The notes under the pieces: model-generated
Databases searched by the model: none
Seen by the model: the letters and a program-made list of their open reading frames with translations, nothing else
Told to the model about the DNA's origin: nothing
Made by a program: the position numbers and the translations under genes
Part shown: piece by piece, positions 31,538-39,742 of the stretch
Position numbering within the stretch: the stretch's first letter is position 1
Layout of the letters: every line of letters begins with the position of its first letter
Source: Deltaproteobacteria bacterium
GTDB taxonomy: Bacteria; CG2-30-53-67
Direction of reading: 5' to 3'
Length of the DNA: 39,742 bases
NCBI GenBank assembly: GCA_013151235.1
Contig: JAADIO010000055.1
Span: 1-39,742 of the forward strand

Positions 31538-32506
31538 ATGGCGGCGCTGAAAATCGGCTTTATCATCGACCCCATAGAGACGATCCGCCCCGACGAGGAC
31601 TCTACCTACCTCTTCATGCTGGAGGCACAACGCCGGGGGCACGAGATCTTCTACATGACCGTTCCCGACCTCTTCATGAAGGGAAACCGTCCGGGCGCCT
31701 CGGGCGTCCGGCTGGAAGTCTTCCGAGACAAAGAATACTACCGTCTCGGGAAAAAGAAGACCCTCGACCTGAACGGGTTCGACATTCTCTTCATGCGAAA
31801 GGACCCCCCCTTCAACCTCGAGTACTATACGGCTACGCTGATCCTGGAACGGGTCAATCCATCCACACTGGTCATCAACGACCCGAAGGGACTTCGAAAC
31901 AACAATGAAAAAGCAAGTACGCTCCGTTTCCCCGGGCTGACCCCCGAAACACTGATTACCCATCGAATCGATCAGTTGCAGCGTTTCCTTGACGACGTGG
32001 GTGGTGAGATGATCGTCAAGTCCCTCTTTCGATCCTACGGAAGGGAGGTCCTCTACGTCAACCGGGAAGGGATGAACTGCAACACCCTGCTCGAGATGGC
32101 CACACGGGACGAGACCCGTTTCGTCATGGCCCAGCGCTACCTCTACGAGGCGGCCGACGGGGACAAGCGGATCATTCTGTTAAACGGCGAGCCGGTCGGC
32201 GCCGTCCTCTGGCTCCCGCCGGAGAAATACGGGGACAAGCCCCCCATCCGGACCCCCTGGCGGGAGGTCAAGACGGAACTGACGGAACGGGAACGGTTCG
32301 TCTGTGAGACCATCGCTCCCCACCTGAAAGAGAACGGCCTCTATTTTGCGGGAATCGATATGATCGGAGGCTACCTGACGGAGATCAATATCACCAGTCC
32401 CACATGCCTTCATGAAATCAACCGGCTCAACCATGTTCATCTCGAGGAAAAGGTGATTGATTTTGCGGAAGAGGAACAAAGGCGCAGGGCAGCATCCGGA
32501 AGATAG
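31538..32506 (+). CDS. gshB: Glutathione synthetase-like ATP-grasp ligase, altered loops
   Basis: Glutathione synthetase joins glycine to gamma-glutamylcysteine. The 322-residue protein aligns with E. coli GshB end to end: FIIDPIETIRPDEDSTYLFMLEAQRRG, LFMRKDPPFNLEYY, NEKAST with Lys125, Lys161, KRIILLNGEPV, GIDMIG and TEINITSPTC with Glu282 and Asn284, all of which bind ATP-Mg. Two parts differ. Where E. coli has DGMGGASIFR after the lysine, this has SLFRSYGREVLYV, so the glycine-rich loop is gone. Where E. coli has ETRGNLAAGGRGE, this reads KYGDKPPIRTPWREV. AAAGGAAG precedes the ATG. The change suggests a different substrate or a less typical member; the name is given with reservation. Confidence 0.8.
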   Translation: MAALKIGFIIDPIETIRPDEDSTYLFMLEAQRRGHEIFYMTVPDLFMKGNRPGASGVRLEVFRDKEYYRLGKKKTLDLNGFDILFMRKDPPFNLEYYTATLILERVNPSTLVINDPKGLRNNNEKASTLRFPGLTPETLITHRIDQLQRFLDDVGGEMIVKSLFRSYGREVLYVNREGMNCNTLLEMATRDETRFVMAQRYLYEAADGDKRIILLNGEPVGAVLWLPPEKYGDKPPIRTPWREVKTELTERERFVCETIAPHLKENGLYFAGIDMIGGYLTEINITSPTCLHEINRLNHVHLEEKVIDFAEEEQRRRAASGR

Positions 32507-32530
32507 GCGGGGAACACCCCGTACGGGCCG

Positions 32531-33259
32531 TCACCCCGGCTGCATACTCCGGGCAGCCTCCCCGACCAGCGCCTTGATGATCTTTGCTTTTCCGTCTCCC
32601 TCCCCCGCGATCAATTCGGGGTGCCACTGCACCCCCAGGGCAAAGCGATGACGACCGCTTTCGATCCCCTCAACCACCCCGTCTTCGGCCCGGGCATTGA
32701 CGATCAACCCTTCTCCCAGCTTCCGGACCGACTGGTGATGGGAACTGTTGACAGGGAGCCGGGGCCTTCCGACGATGGATGAGAGGAGCGTACCGGAAAC
32801 CACTTCAATCGTATGGAGCGGGTCTTGCTCCTTCTTCCTTTCATGGTTCATCGCACCTGCAACCTGTTCGAGAATATCCTGATAGAGACTCCCCCCGAAA
32901 AGAACGTTCAAGAGCTGTTCGCCGCCGCAGATCCCGAGGAGGGGAAGATCCGCCACCAGCGCCAGCCGGGTGATCTCCATCTCAAAGGCGGTCCGTCGAT
33001 CCTTGACCTTCCCTTCGGTGACCGACCAGACTTCTCCGTAGAGAACGGGATCGATATCGAAGGCGCCGCCGGTGACGATCAGGCCGTCGATCCGGTCGAC
33101 CAGGCGGGGGACCTCCCCGGTGGAGACATAAGGAAGGATCAGGGGAATCCCGCCGGCCTCTTCCACGGCCGTCACATACCGCTCGTAGAGAAAGTATCCT
33201 CCTGCCTTCTTTTCTCCCCGCTCCTCAAAATCGGGGGTGATCCCGATGGCCGGTTTCAT
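32531..33259 (-). CDS. Class-I glutamine amidotransferase-like peptidase (C26, gamma-glutamyl hydrolase family)
   Basis: A 242-residue hydrolase of the PuuD-type group that cleaves gamma-glutamyl amide bonds. The nucleophile Cys111 is in LLGICGGEQLLNV; PuuD-like enzymes usually have GICRG(H/L)Q, so Gly and Glu here are a variant. The catalytic dyad is completed by His213 and Glu215 in GVQWHPE. GPxx-like strand TGGAFDIDP is present. PuuD acts on gamma-glutamyl-GABA, but no putrescine genes are near. Because the stop of the deacylase gene overlaps this start by 4 bp and murein genes precede it, a gamma-D-glutamyl murein-peptide substrate is a reasonable guess. Confidence 0.88.
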   Translation of the reverse strand: MKPAIGITPDFEERGEKKAGGYFLYERYVTAVEEAGGIPLILPYVSTGEVPRLVDRIDGLIVTGGAFDIDPVLYGEVWSVTEGKVKDRRTAFEMEITRLALVADLPLLGICGGEQLLNVLFGGSLYQDILEQVAGAMNHERKKEQDPLHTIEVVSGTLLSSIVGRPRLPVNSSHHQSVRKLGEGLIVNARAEDGVVEGIESGRHRFALGVQWHPELIAGEGDGKAKIIKALVGEAARSMQPG

Positions 33260-34848
33260 GGAGCTCGTCTCTCTTTCCGGAGGATCCTTCCCGGCCGCGC
33301 CCCGGTATGGCGACCCTCCTCCACCACGACCGTTCCGTTGACCCAGACGCGTTCGATCCCCCGGGGGGGTTGTTTCGGATCTTCGTAGGTGGCCGGATCT
33401 TCGATCCGGTCCGGGTCGAAGAGGACCAGGTCCGCGGCAAGCCTTTCCCGGATCCGTCCCCGACCGCGGACACCGACTCTTTCCAACGGCTGGGAGGTCA
33501 TCTTCCGCACCGCCTCCTCCAGGGTGAGGAGCCCCTCCTCACGGACGAACTGCTGCAGGACCCTCGGGCAGGTGCCGTAAGCGCGGGGATGGGGGTTTCC
33601 CTCTCCGAGAGGACCGTCAAAGGCCTTGGCGCCGCTGTCGGAGCCGATCATGACATAGGGTTTCTTCAGGATTCGGCGGAGGTTGTCCGGACTCATGGTA
33701 AAGTAGATGGCATCGACCATGTTCCGTTCGGCAATGAGAAGATCGGCGACGAAATCGATCGGCGCCTTCCCCTCCGTTTCGGCACATTCCAGAACACGCC
33801 GCGCCACAAAATGCTCATGCTCCGGACGGGTCACGGCACAGATCATGATGTTGGCAAAATAGTCCGGCTCGGGATGTTCCCGGAGGATCTCTTCGGCCAT
33901 CCGTGACCGTTCGGTCCGCTCGGCAAGCCGTGCCAGGAGCCGCTCCACACCCCCCTCAAAGGTCCAGTCGGGAAGGACCGCGGAGAGCCCCGTGTTGGAG
34001 GCCGTATAGGGATAGCGGTCACAGGCGACATCGATACCGCGGCGGCGGGCAGACTCGATGCGGTCAAACACCTCCTCCAGTTTTCCCCAGTTCTTCCGTC
34101 CCGAGGTCTTCAGATGAGAGATCTGCAGGGGGACTCCGGACCGGCCGGCGACGGCAATTACCTCGTCGATCGCCTCCAAGAGCCGGTTTCCCTCACTTCG
34201 CATATGAACGGCAAAGATCCCTCCTTTTTCGGCAACCGCCTTGCACAGGGTCACCAGTTCATCGGCATCCGCAAAACAGGCCGGCGGATAAATCAATCCC
34301 GTGGAGAGGCCCAGCGCCCCCTCCTCCACGGCCCGGCAAAGAGTCGAGATCATGGTCTTCCGTTCTTCCGGCGAGGGTGCCCGGTTACTTCCGTACATTG
34401 CGGAAGAACGGATCGTATTGTGCCCGGCGAGGAGCCCGAAGTTAACCGACATCCCGGTCTCGGAAAGATGACGATAATAGTCGCCCACCCCTTCCCAGGG
34501 GAGCGAGAGGCCGAAGAGGTCGCGGTAGGTCTTGATGCGCTCCTCCCGGATCCGTCCGAAGATCGGCGCCGCCGAATAACCGCAGTTTCCACCGATCTCC
34601 GTCGTCACCCCCTGCAGGACCTTGCCTTCCGCCCGGGGGCCGATCAATAGATAATAATCGGAATGGGAATGGATATCGACGAACCCGGGGGCCGCAGCAA
34701 GGCCCGTCCCGTCGATCTCCCGCTTCCCCTTTGCGGGGCAGTGGGGCCCTACGAAGGCAAACCGCTCCCCTTCGACCCCCAGATCCCCGACAAAGGAAGG
34801 ATCACCGCTGCCGTCCACGATCCGCACATTTCGAATGACATAATCCAT
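33256..34848 (-). CDS. N-acyl-D-amino-acid deacylase (D-aminoacylase, amidohydrolase family)
   Basis: A 530-residue amidohydrolase that removes N-acyl groups from D-amino acids. Metal ligands His60 and His62 are in FVDIHSHSDYYLL. Family features follow: GNCGYSAAP (the Cys that bridges zinc), MYGSNRAPSPEERKTM, GLSTGLIYPPACFADADEL, IFAVHMRSEGNRLLEAIDEV, LQISHLKTSGRKNWGKLEEV, a late IGSDSGAKAFDGP and HPRAYGTCPRVLQQFV. The length is normal. The gene abuts the slt stop codon directly (zero bases between) and overlaps the next gene, so it belongs to the nagA-slt operon. The natural substrate is probably a D-amino-acid derivative from murein peptides (inference). Confidence 0.93.
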   Translation of the reverse strand: MDYVIRNVRIVDGSGDPSFVGDLGVEGERFAFVGPHCPAKGKREIDGTGLAAAPGFVDIHSHSDYYLLIGPRAEGKVLQGVTTEIGGNCGYSAAPIFGRIREERIKTYRDLFGLSLPWEGVGDYYRHLSETGMSVNFGLLAGHNTIRSSAMYGSNRAPSPEERKTMISTLCRAVEEGALGLSTGLIYPPACFADADELVTLCKAVAEKGGIFAVHMRSEGNRLLEAIDEVIAVAGRSGVPLQISHLKTSGRKNWGKLEEVFDRIESARRRGIDVACDRYPYTASNTGLSAVLPDWTFEGGVERLLARLAERTERSRMAEEILREHPEPDYFANIMICAVTRPEHEHFVARRVLECAETEGKAPIDFVADLLIAERNMVDAIYFTMSPDNLRRILKKPYVMIGSDSGAKAFDGPLGEGNPHPRAYGTCPRVLQQFVREEGLLTLEEAVRKMTSQPLERVGVRGRGRIRERLAADLVLFDPDRIEDPATYEDPKQPPRGIERVWVNGTVVVEEGRHTGARPGRILRKERRAP

Positions 34849-36981
34849 TTATTCATCCCGGTAAAGACGTTTATAATTTTCCAGGTTCCGCAATACCCGC
34901 TTCACATACCCCCGGGTCTCCCGGAAGGGGATCGACTCGATCCGCTCATCCACATCAAGGTCCTTGGTCTTCTCCCACCAACGGTCGGAAGGGCGTTCAC
35001 CGGCATTGTAGCTTGAGAAAACCCGGACCAGGTCACCGCCGGACCGTTGAATGAGGTTGTTCAGATACCGGACACCAAAGGCAATATTGGTCTCCGGATC
35101 GAGAAGAGACTCCGGGGTAAAGGTTTCCACCCCGAGATCCCGGGCAATCAATTCACCGGTCGGAGGGATGATCTGCATCAGCCCGCGGGCATCCGAAAGA
35201 GAGATGCTGTCCACCTGATAAAGACTCTCCTGCCGCATCACCGCCAGGACCAGGAAGGGATCGATCCCATACCGGCCCGATTCTCTCCGGACCGTCTCCC
35301 AGAAGGCGCGGGGGTAGAGATACCTTTTGAAGAAGGGAGAATCTCCGCCGTTGACTGCGCTGTAATGATTCGTACTAACCCGGTACATCCAGCGGACGGC
35401 GTCGTAGAAATTGCCGCTCCGCTCGTAGAGATCCCCCACGTAACAGAGGTTCTTGTCCTTCTTTTCCAGAAGGTCCGCGACGGCGCGGATCTCCTCACGG
35501 GCCGCATCGGAAAAGCCGATCCGGATCAACTCTTCGGCATGGTCACGGTAATCGGCAAGGGGGGTGCCTTCCGCTGCTGCGGGTGGAGTGCGGTCACAGT
35601 CGGGGTCGTCCGACTCCGGCGAATCGGCAACAAGGTTCCAGGAGTATGTCAGTCGTTTGCGGGCCATCACGCCGTAAAAGTCCCAACCGAACTCCTTCGC
35701 AAGGCGCCGATAGATCGCCCGTGCTTTTTCAATCTCCTTTAACCGCTCCCTGCATCTTCCTTTCCAGTAAAGGGCGCCGGCATTGATCTTGGAGTCGGGA
35801 TAGCGGTCCATACAGAAATCGAATGCGGCTTCCGCCTTCCGATACTTTCCCGCACGGTATTCCATCCAGCCGATTCGCCAGGCCCCTTTGGACGCAAGAT
35901 CATTTTGCGGAGTCTTTTTCCCGATCCGGAGATAATACTCCCGGGCCTTCGAAATATTGCGACCGGCCTCATAAATCCGTCCCATGGCATAGAGCGCCCT
36001 GACGGTCCACTTACTCTTCGGATAATGCTTCAGAAGACGCTGAAACAGATGCCGGGCGGAACGGTCCTCATTCTTATTCCAAAAGGAATTGCCGAGCCAA
36101 TACAAGGCCTCGGACCGGATCGATGCCGCCCCGGCCTCGCGGGCAACCCGCTTCAGCAGTTTTCTCCCTTCCGGCAGGTCTCCCTCCTTGATCCAGGCCC
36201 GCCCTTTCAGGAGAAGCGCCTGGTCGGTGGGAATCCCCTTCGGATAGAGCTTCACCATCTCATGACAGTTTTCGATAACCCCGGGAAACTTCAGAGCCCG
36301 GAAGAGTTCCCGGATCCGGGTGAGATACAATTTTGCATCAGGAGATTTCGGAGGACTCTTCAGGCGTCCGGCAATCGACTCCCGGCGGCGGTCCGCCTCT
36401 TTCCCTTCCTCCGTGGCCGGGGATTGAAAAGCAAGGTGAAGATAGAGATCGTAGGCTTTCGCCCAGTCTTCCCGCCCCGCAGCGACCTCTCCCGCCAGCA
36501 GAGCGATCTTCCGGGCCAACTCCCCGGAGAGTTTCATCGACTGCAATTTCCGAAGAGCCGAAGCCGCCGGGCCGAACCGCCCGGATGCGATCAGAGACTT
36601 TATCTCTTCGATTCGTACACGTTCCAGGAGAAGACTCTCCGGATACTCTTTGAGAAACTGTTCCTCATGACGAAGGGCCGTCGCCGGATCGCCCGATTCA
36701 TTCTCCGCCCGAATCCGGTAGTAGAGGAGATAATCGTCCAGGATGTAATCAACACCGTCCAGCTTGTCGAGTTCGAGCCGGGCAATGAGGGAGTTCCCGT
36801 TTTTCAGGGCCATGACCCCGCTCACGAAGGTTTTGCGGATCCGTGACAGTGCCTCCCTGCCGGTCTGCTCCGTCCCCTTTTCCCGGGCCGAAAGCGGCCC
36901 GTCCGGAAACGGCAGGGCAAACCCGATCAAAAGGAGCAGCAGAAGCCGGACGGTCCATCCTCTATTTCGATTCCACATCAT
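34849..36981 (-). CDS. slt: Soluble lytic murein transglycosylase (Slt70-like)
   Basis: A 710-residue periplasmic transglycosylase. The N-terminal signal peptide (about 1-32) is followed by a long alpha-helical superhelix with TPR-like repeats, as in Slt70. The C-terminal SLT domain (about 560-705) contains the catalytic Glu585 in AVMRQESLYQVDSISLSDARG, then LMQIIPPTG and VFSSYNAGERPSDRWW. It produces 1,6-anhydro-muropeptides that NagZ processes. The start may be either of two consecutive ATG codons (36979-36984 region); the first was taken. It sits 15 bp after nagA and directly joins the D-aminoacylase gene. Confidence 0.93.
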   Translation of the reverse strand: MMWNRNRGWTVRLLLLLLIGFALPFPDGPLSAREKGTEQTGREALSRIRKTFVSGVMALKNGNSLIARLELDKLDGVDYILDDYLLYYRIRAENESGDPATALRHEEQFLKEYPESLLLERVRIEEIKSLIASGRFGPAASALRKLQSMKLSGELARKIALLAGEVAAGREDWAKAYDLYLHLAFQSPATEEGKEADRRRESIAGRLKSPPKSPDAKLYLTRIRELFRALKFPGVIENCHEMVKLYPKGIPTDQALLLKGRAWIKEGDLPEGRKLLKRVAREAGAASIRSEALYWLGNSFWNKNEDRSARHLFQRLLKHYPKSKWTVRALYAMGRIYEAGRNISKAREYYLRIGKKTPQNDLASKGAWRIGWMEYRAGKYRKAEAAFDFCMDRYPDSKINAGALYWKGRCRERLKEIEKARAIYRRLAKEFGWDFYGVMARKRLTYSWNLVADSPESDDPDCDRTPPAAAEGTPLADYRDHAEELIRIGFSDAAREEIRAVADLLEKKDKNLCYVGDLYERSGNFYDAVRWMYRVSTNHYSAVNGGDSPFFKRYLYPRAFWETVRRESGRYGIDPFLVLAVMRQESLYQVDSISLSDARGLMQIIPPTGELIARDLGVETFTPESLLDPETNIAFGVRYLNNLIQRSGGDLVRVFSSYNAGERPSDRWWEKTKDLDVDERIESIPFRETRGYVKRVLRNLENYKRLYRDE

Positions 36982-36996
36982 CTTCCCCGATCTTCT

Positions 36997-38193
36997 CTAT
37001 CTTCTTCGCTCCACTTCCACACCGCCGATCAGGACCCGTTCAACCTCGAGGGTCCCGGACAGGACGACCACATCGGCATCACCGCCCGGCAGGAGTTCCC
37101 CTTTCCCTTCGGAAAGTCCCAGGAGACGGGCCGGCGCAAGGGTCATCATGGAAAGGGCTTCCGCTAGGGGAATGCCGATCTTTTCAACGAGATGGCGGAA
37201 TGCATCCGCAAGAGTGATCCGGCTCCCGGCAAGATTGCCCGAGGCGTTCACCGCCGCGCCCTGCCGGATCGTCACCTCCTCGCCCCCCATCCGGAAACTC
37301 CCCTCCCCTTTCCCGCTCAGGGGAACGGCATCGGAAACTCCGATCATCCCCCCGGCCCCTTTCAACCGATGAATCATCCGGAGGGTAGCCTCGTGCAAAT
37401 GGCGGCCGTCGGCGATCACTTCCACCGTCACCCCGGGATCAAGAAGGGCAGCCACGGCACAACCGGGATTCCGGTGATGAAACCCCGTCATCGCATTAAA
37501 GAGATGGGTTACATGACGAACCCCGGCGTCAAAGGCGGCCTGCGCCTCTTCAAAGGAGGCCCCGCTGTGTCCGAGCACCGGAAGGATTCCGGCATCTAAA
37601 ATCTCCGAAACGGCCTTCATGCCGCCTTGGATCTCCGGAGCGATCGTCATCAGGCGGATTCTTCCGCTGGCGGCCTCCTGCAATGCCCGCACGGCCCCGG
37701 GTCGTGGTTTTGCCAACCCATCTTTTCCGAGGGCGCCCGCCCTCTGCGGATTGAGGTAGGGACCTTCCAGATTGAAACCGGGGAGATAGGGTAACGGCCC
37801 ATCTCCGGTTCCGGGATATCCGGAGGCAAGACAGGCAAGGGTCTCCTCCAGTTCCGGCAAAGGGAGGGGACGGACCGTCGGCAGAAGCGACGTCGTACCG
37901 TGCAGGGCGTGATACCGGGCCGCCCCGGTCCATCCGCCGGCATCGTTGAAGTCGAAACCACCCCCGCCATGTACATGCAGATCAACAAAACCGGGGACCA
38001 TGATCTTCCCCGTGCAGTCGATCCGGGTCGCACCGGGAGGGACCGGAAGGTTCGCGGCCTCCCCCAGGGCGGCAATCTTCCCCTTCTCCACGAGAAGCGC
38101 CCCGTCAGGGATCACATCCAGGGGGGTCAGGATCTTCCCATGGGTCAAAACAAGGGTCTTCTCCGCCTTTTCGATCCGTCCCATAGGAGTCAT
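36997..38193 (-). CDS. nagA: N-acetylglucosamine-6-phosphate deacetylase
   Basis: NagA hydrolyses GlcNAc-6-phosphate to glucosamine-6-phosphate and acetate, feeding murein amino sugars back into the UDP-GlcNAc pathway or glycolysis. Recognised parts: VDLHVHGGGGFDFND (His73, His75), NLEGPYLNPQRAGALG with the metal-binding Glu, VLGHSGASFEEAQAAFDAG, VTHLFNAMTGFHHRNPG and IGVSDAVPLSGKG with the catalytic Asp. It has 398 residues, the usual 380-400. I take the ATG at 38193, since the upstream stretch back to 38364 translates repeat DNA. No strong Shine-Dalgarno is seen, and no kinase or nagB is nearby. Confidence 0.93.
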   Translation of the reverse strand: MTPMGRIEKAEKTLVLTHGKILTPLDVIPDGALLVEKGKIAALGEAANLPVPPGATRIDCTGKIMVPGFVDLHVHGGGGFDFNDAGGWTGAARYHALHGTTSLLPTVRPLPLPELEETLACLASGYPGTGDGPLPYLPGFNLEGPYLNPQRAGALGKDGLAKPRPGAVRALQEAASGRIRLMTIAPEIQGGMKAVSEILDAGILPVLGHSGASFEEAQAAFDAGVRHVTHLFNAMTGFHHRNPGCAVAALLDPGVTVEVIADGRHLHEATLRMIHRLKGAGGMIGVSDAVPLSGKGEGSFRMGGEEVTIRQGAAVNASGNLAGSRITLADAFRHLVEKIGIPLAEALSMMTLAPARLLGLSEGKGELLPGGDADVVVLSGTLEVERVLIGGVEVERRR

Positions 38194-38289
38194 CCATGAT
38201 GATTTTAAGGAAGAATTCCGTTCTTTAAAATTATCACAAAATAGATGTTTTATAAAGGAACATCTGGATTTAAAGAAAAGCATAAGGCG

Positions 38290-38640
38290 AAAAACTTTCA
38301 CCACGGAGACCACGGAGAAAAACCAAGGGCAAGGGCAGCACCACAGAAAAACAGAGTAAAACAAACGTCAAAAACGAAGAGCATTCACCATGAAGGTCAT
38401 GAAGGACATAAAGAAACCAAAGCCGAATGTTCTTCATGCACTGCATGGTGATTGTCTTTGAATCTGTCCTGCTTGGCGGCCTGCGTTCTTTGCGAGAGGC
38501 AGGTGTTGGTTTTGCCCCTGTCATTGTTTTTTGATTTCCCCGTGACTCCCCGTGTTCCCCGTGGTGCATTGCTTTTATTCTTTGCCTTTGCCATGTCCCG
38601 CTTCTCTCTGTGGTCTCTGTGAGCTCCGTGGTGAATTGCT
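38290..38640. repeat. Dispersed repeat, locus with both orientations
   Basis: The left half (38290-38420) has ACCACGGAGACCACGGAG, CACCATGAAGGTCATGAAGG and ACATAAAGAAAC; the right half (38530-38640) has TTTCCCCGTGACTCCCC, CCCGTGTTCCCCGTGG and CTCCGTGGTGAATTGCT, so the halves are broadly inverted. 38536-38565 equals 14471-14500 exactly. The family also occurs at 7256-7460. No gene is supported in 38194-38729. Confidence 0.7.
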
Positions 38641-38656
38641 ATTGACCTTATTGTTT

Positions 38657-38684
38657 TTGATCTTAGGGAAAATTCGGGTATAAT
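38657..38684 (+). promoter_or_regulatory. Promoter of the aldehyde:ferredoxin oxidoreductase gene
   Basis: TTGATC (38657-38662) and a perfect TATAAT (38679-38684) are 16 bp apart. The predicted start is about 40 nt upstream of the ATG at 38730. Confidence 0.6.
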
Positions 38685-38729
38685 GACTCAACATCCAGGG
38701 CCATCGAAAATCAAACAAACGAGATCCCC

Positions 38730-39742
38730 ATGGACGGCTGGACCGGCAAAATCCTTCATATCGACCTGACCCGCAGGACCCATTCCGTCGAACGGCCCTC
38801 TCCCGCACTCTATGAAACATGGATCGGCGGGAAGGGACTGGCCGGACATTATCTGGCACCGCATATCACGGAAAAATGGGACACCCCCTCCATGCCGCTT
38901 CTCTTCTTCACCGGCCCCCTCGTCGGCACCCCTTCCCCCACATCGGGCCGGATGACCATCATGTCCCGTTCCCCCCTGACCGGCACCGTGGGCGACGCCT
39001 CGGTCGGAGGCAGGCTCGGAACAACGATCAAGCAGGCCGGGTGGGACGGGATCGTCATCACCGGGAAAAGCAGCGCTCTCTGCGGAATCGTGATCGGGGA
39101 TGATGAGAAGATCACTTTCACCGATGCGGAGAAATACCGGGGGATGGAGACGGGAAAGATCTTCGCCGCCCTGGGGAAAGAAGGCGGTTCGGCCGTGACC
39201 GGCCCGGCGGCGGAATCAGGCGTCCTCTTCGCGAACATCGTTGTGGACCGACGCTACTTCGCCGGCCGGAGCGGGCTCGGCCTCGTCATGGCCGCCAAGA
39301 ATCTTAAGTATCTTCATGTCACGGGAACGGGGAAGAACTCCCTTTTCGACCGGGAAGAGGTGATGCACGCACGGGAGGAGATCCTCCGCCTCGCCGCCGC
39401 CTCACCGATCCTGCAGGGCGAGTTCGGGATCACCCGTTTCGGAACCGGCGCCCTCTACGACCTGATGCACAACCGGCGGATGATGCCGACCCGGAATTTC
39501 CGGGCGACCCGCTTTGAAAATGCCGGGAAGATGAACGCCTGGCACTACCGGGAACGCTACGGCTACAGGAAGACCGGCTGCCGGGGGTGCCATATCCTCT
39601 GCAAGAAGAACAACCGGAAGGGGGAGGAACTTCCCGAGTTCGAGACCATGTCCCACTTCAGCGCCCTCATCGACAATCACGACCTCGACACAGTGGTGGA
39701 GGCGAACCGGACCTGCAACGAGACGGGAATGGACACGATCAC
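38730..39742 (+). CDS. Aldehyde:ferredoxin oxidoreductase, N-terminal part (gene continues beyond window)
   Basis: AOR is a tungsten-pterin enzyme that oxidises aldehydes to carboxylic acids with ferredoxin. 337 codons are open to the edge of the window without a stop. MDGWTGKILHIDLTRR opens the N-terminal domain. GGKGLAGHYL and TGPLVGTPSPTSGR follow, then the pterin-binding MSRSPLTGTVGDASVGG and GWDGIVITGKS. Cysteines of the [4Fe-4S] cluster appear in TGCRGCHILCKKN, matching the usual C-x2-C-x3-C; the fourth lies beyond the window. The full protein should be about 600 residues. The start is preceded only by a weak site (GAGA). The gene stands behind its own promoter. Confidence 0.93.
   Translation, partial: MDGWTGKILHIDLTRRTHSVERPSPALYETWIGGKGLAGHYLAPHITEKWDTPSMPLLFFTGPLVGTPSPTSGRMTIMSRSPLTGTVGDASVGGRLGTTIKQAGWDGIVITGKSSALCGIVIGDDEKITFTDAEKYRGMETGKIFAALGKEGGSAVTGPAAESGVLFANIVVDRRYFAGRSGLGLVMAAKNLKYLHVTGTGKNSLFDREEVMHAREEILRLAAASPILQGEFGITRFGTGALYDLMHNRRMMPTRNFRATRFENAGKMNAWHYRERYGYRKTGCRGCHILCKKNNRKGEELPEFETMSHFSALIDNHDLDTVVEANRTCNETGMDTI

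Noticed and set aside
38194-38364. Longer N-terminus for nagA
   Set aside because: The extra 57 residues are Cys/Phe/Val-rich translation of the repeat and precede the normal NagA start; NagA is cytosolic.
38245-38594. Short frames rich in His, Glu and Gly (HGDHGEK-like)
   Set aside because: These are translations of the ACCACGGAG-type repeat and occur on both strands of every copy.
1-39742. CRISPR array, tRNA, rRNA or phage genes
   Set aside because: No regularly spaced direct repeats, no cloverleaf-like arms recognised by eye and no capsid, terminase or integrase pattern were found.

Overview
The window is a gene-dense stretch of a Gram-negative bacterial chromosome. The envelope genes point that way: an MltD-type lipoprotein lytic transglycosylase, a Slt70-like transglycosylase, a PBP1A, NagZ and NagA. 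Several things fit a Desulfobacterota (deltaproteobacterial) or related anaerobic lineage: an aldehyde:ferredoxin oxidoreductase, many soluble histidine kinases and receivers, a DUF4388 response regulator, and intergenic repeat families of the kind seen in those genomes. That placement is inference from gene content and style; no rRNA or tRNA gene lies in the window.

Layout. 1-1551 is an accessory patch: a half copy of a MITE-like repeat, a possible fragment of a group II intron, a YefM/RelE-type toxin-antitoxin operon with its promoter and two TGTACA operator half-sites, then repeats and nested hairpins. 1552-4218 carries a zinc alcohol dehydrogenase and an MltD-like transglycosylase on the plus strand. 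4287-13927 is almost entirely minus strand: a hypothetical membrane protein, then asd, tldD, two soluble histidine kinases, purM, purN and a dicarboxylate/amino-acid symporter. 14080-18004 returns to the plus strand with a 69-residue protein and a signalling pair: a receiver with Glu at the phosphoacceptor site fused to DUF4388, followed by a Rossmann/triple-GAF/degenerate-GGDEF protein. 18001-22581 (minus) holds a zinc-ribbon/TPR/MA-type peptidase, a UbiB/ABC1 atypical kinase and a membrane-anchored PASTA protein. 22752-23658 (plus) holds coaE and an S4-domain protein. 23696-28285 (minus) holds an ammonium transporter behind a good sigma-54 promoter, a MITE-like element, and a zinc-ribbon membrane protein with PBP1A. 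28949-38193 combines nagZ, a divergent gshA/gshB pair and a tight four-gene minus-strand operon: nagA, slt, N-acyl-D-amino-acid deacylase, class-I amidotransferase-like peptidase. The window ends inside an aldehyde:ferredoxin oxidoreductase gene.

How the genes work together. The clearest theme is murein synthesis, turnover and salvage: MltD and Slt release anhydro-muropeptides, NagZ removes GlcNAc, NagA deacetylates GlcNAc-6-phosphate, and a D-aminoacylase and a gamma-glutamyl-type hydrolase sit translationally coupled downstream as candidate steps for the peptide part (inference). Second themes are thiol synthesis (gshA/gshB, with gshB altered in its nucleotide and substrate loops) and cytosolic signalling (two kinases downstream of tldD, and the Glu-receiver/GAF pair). 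No CRISPR array, phage or complete IS transposase was seen. The intergenic spaces of more than about 200 bp are filled largely by at least four dispersed repeat families, some of which share long exact words between loci tens of kilobases apart.
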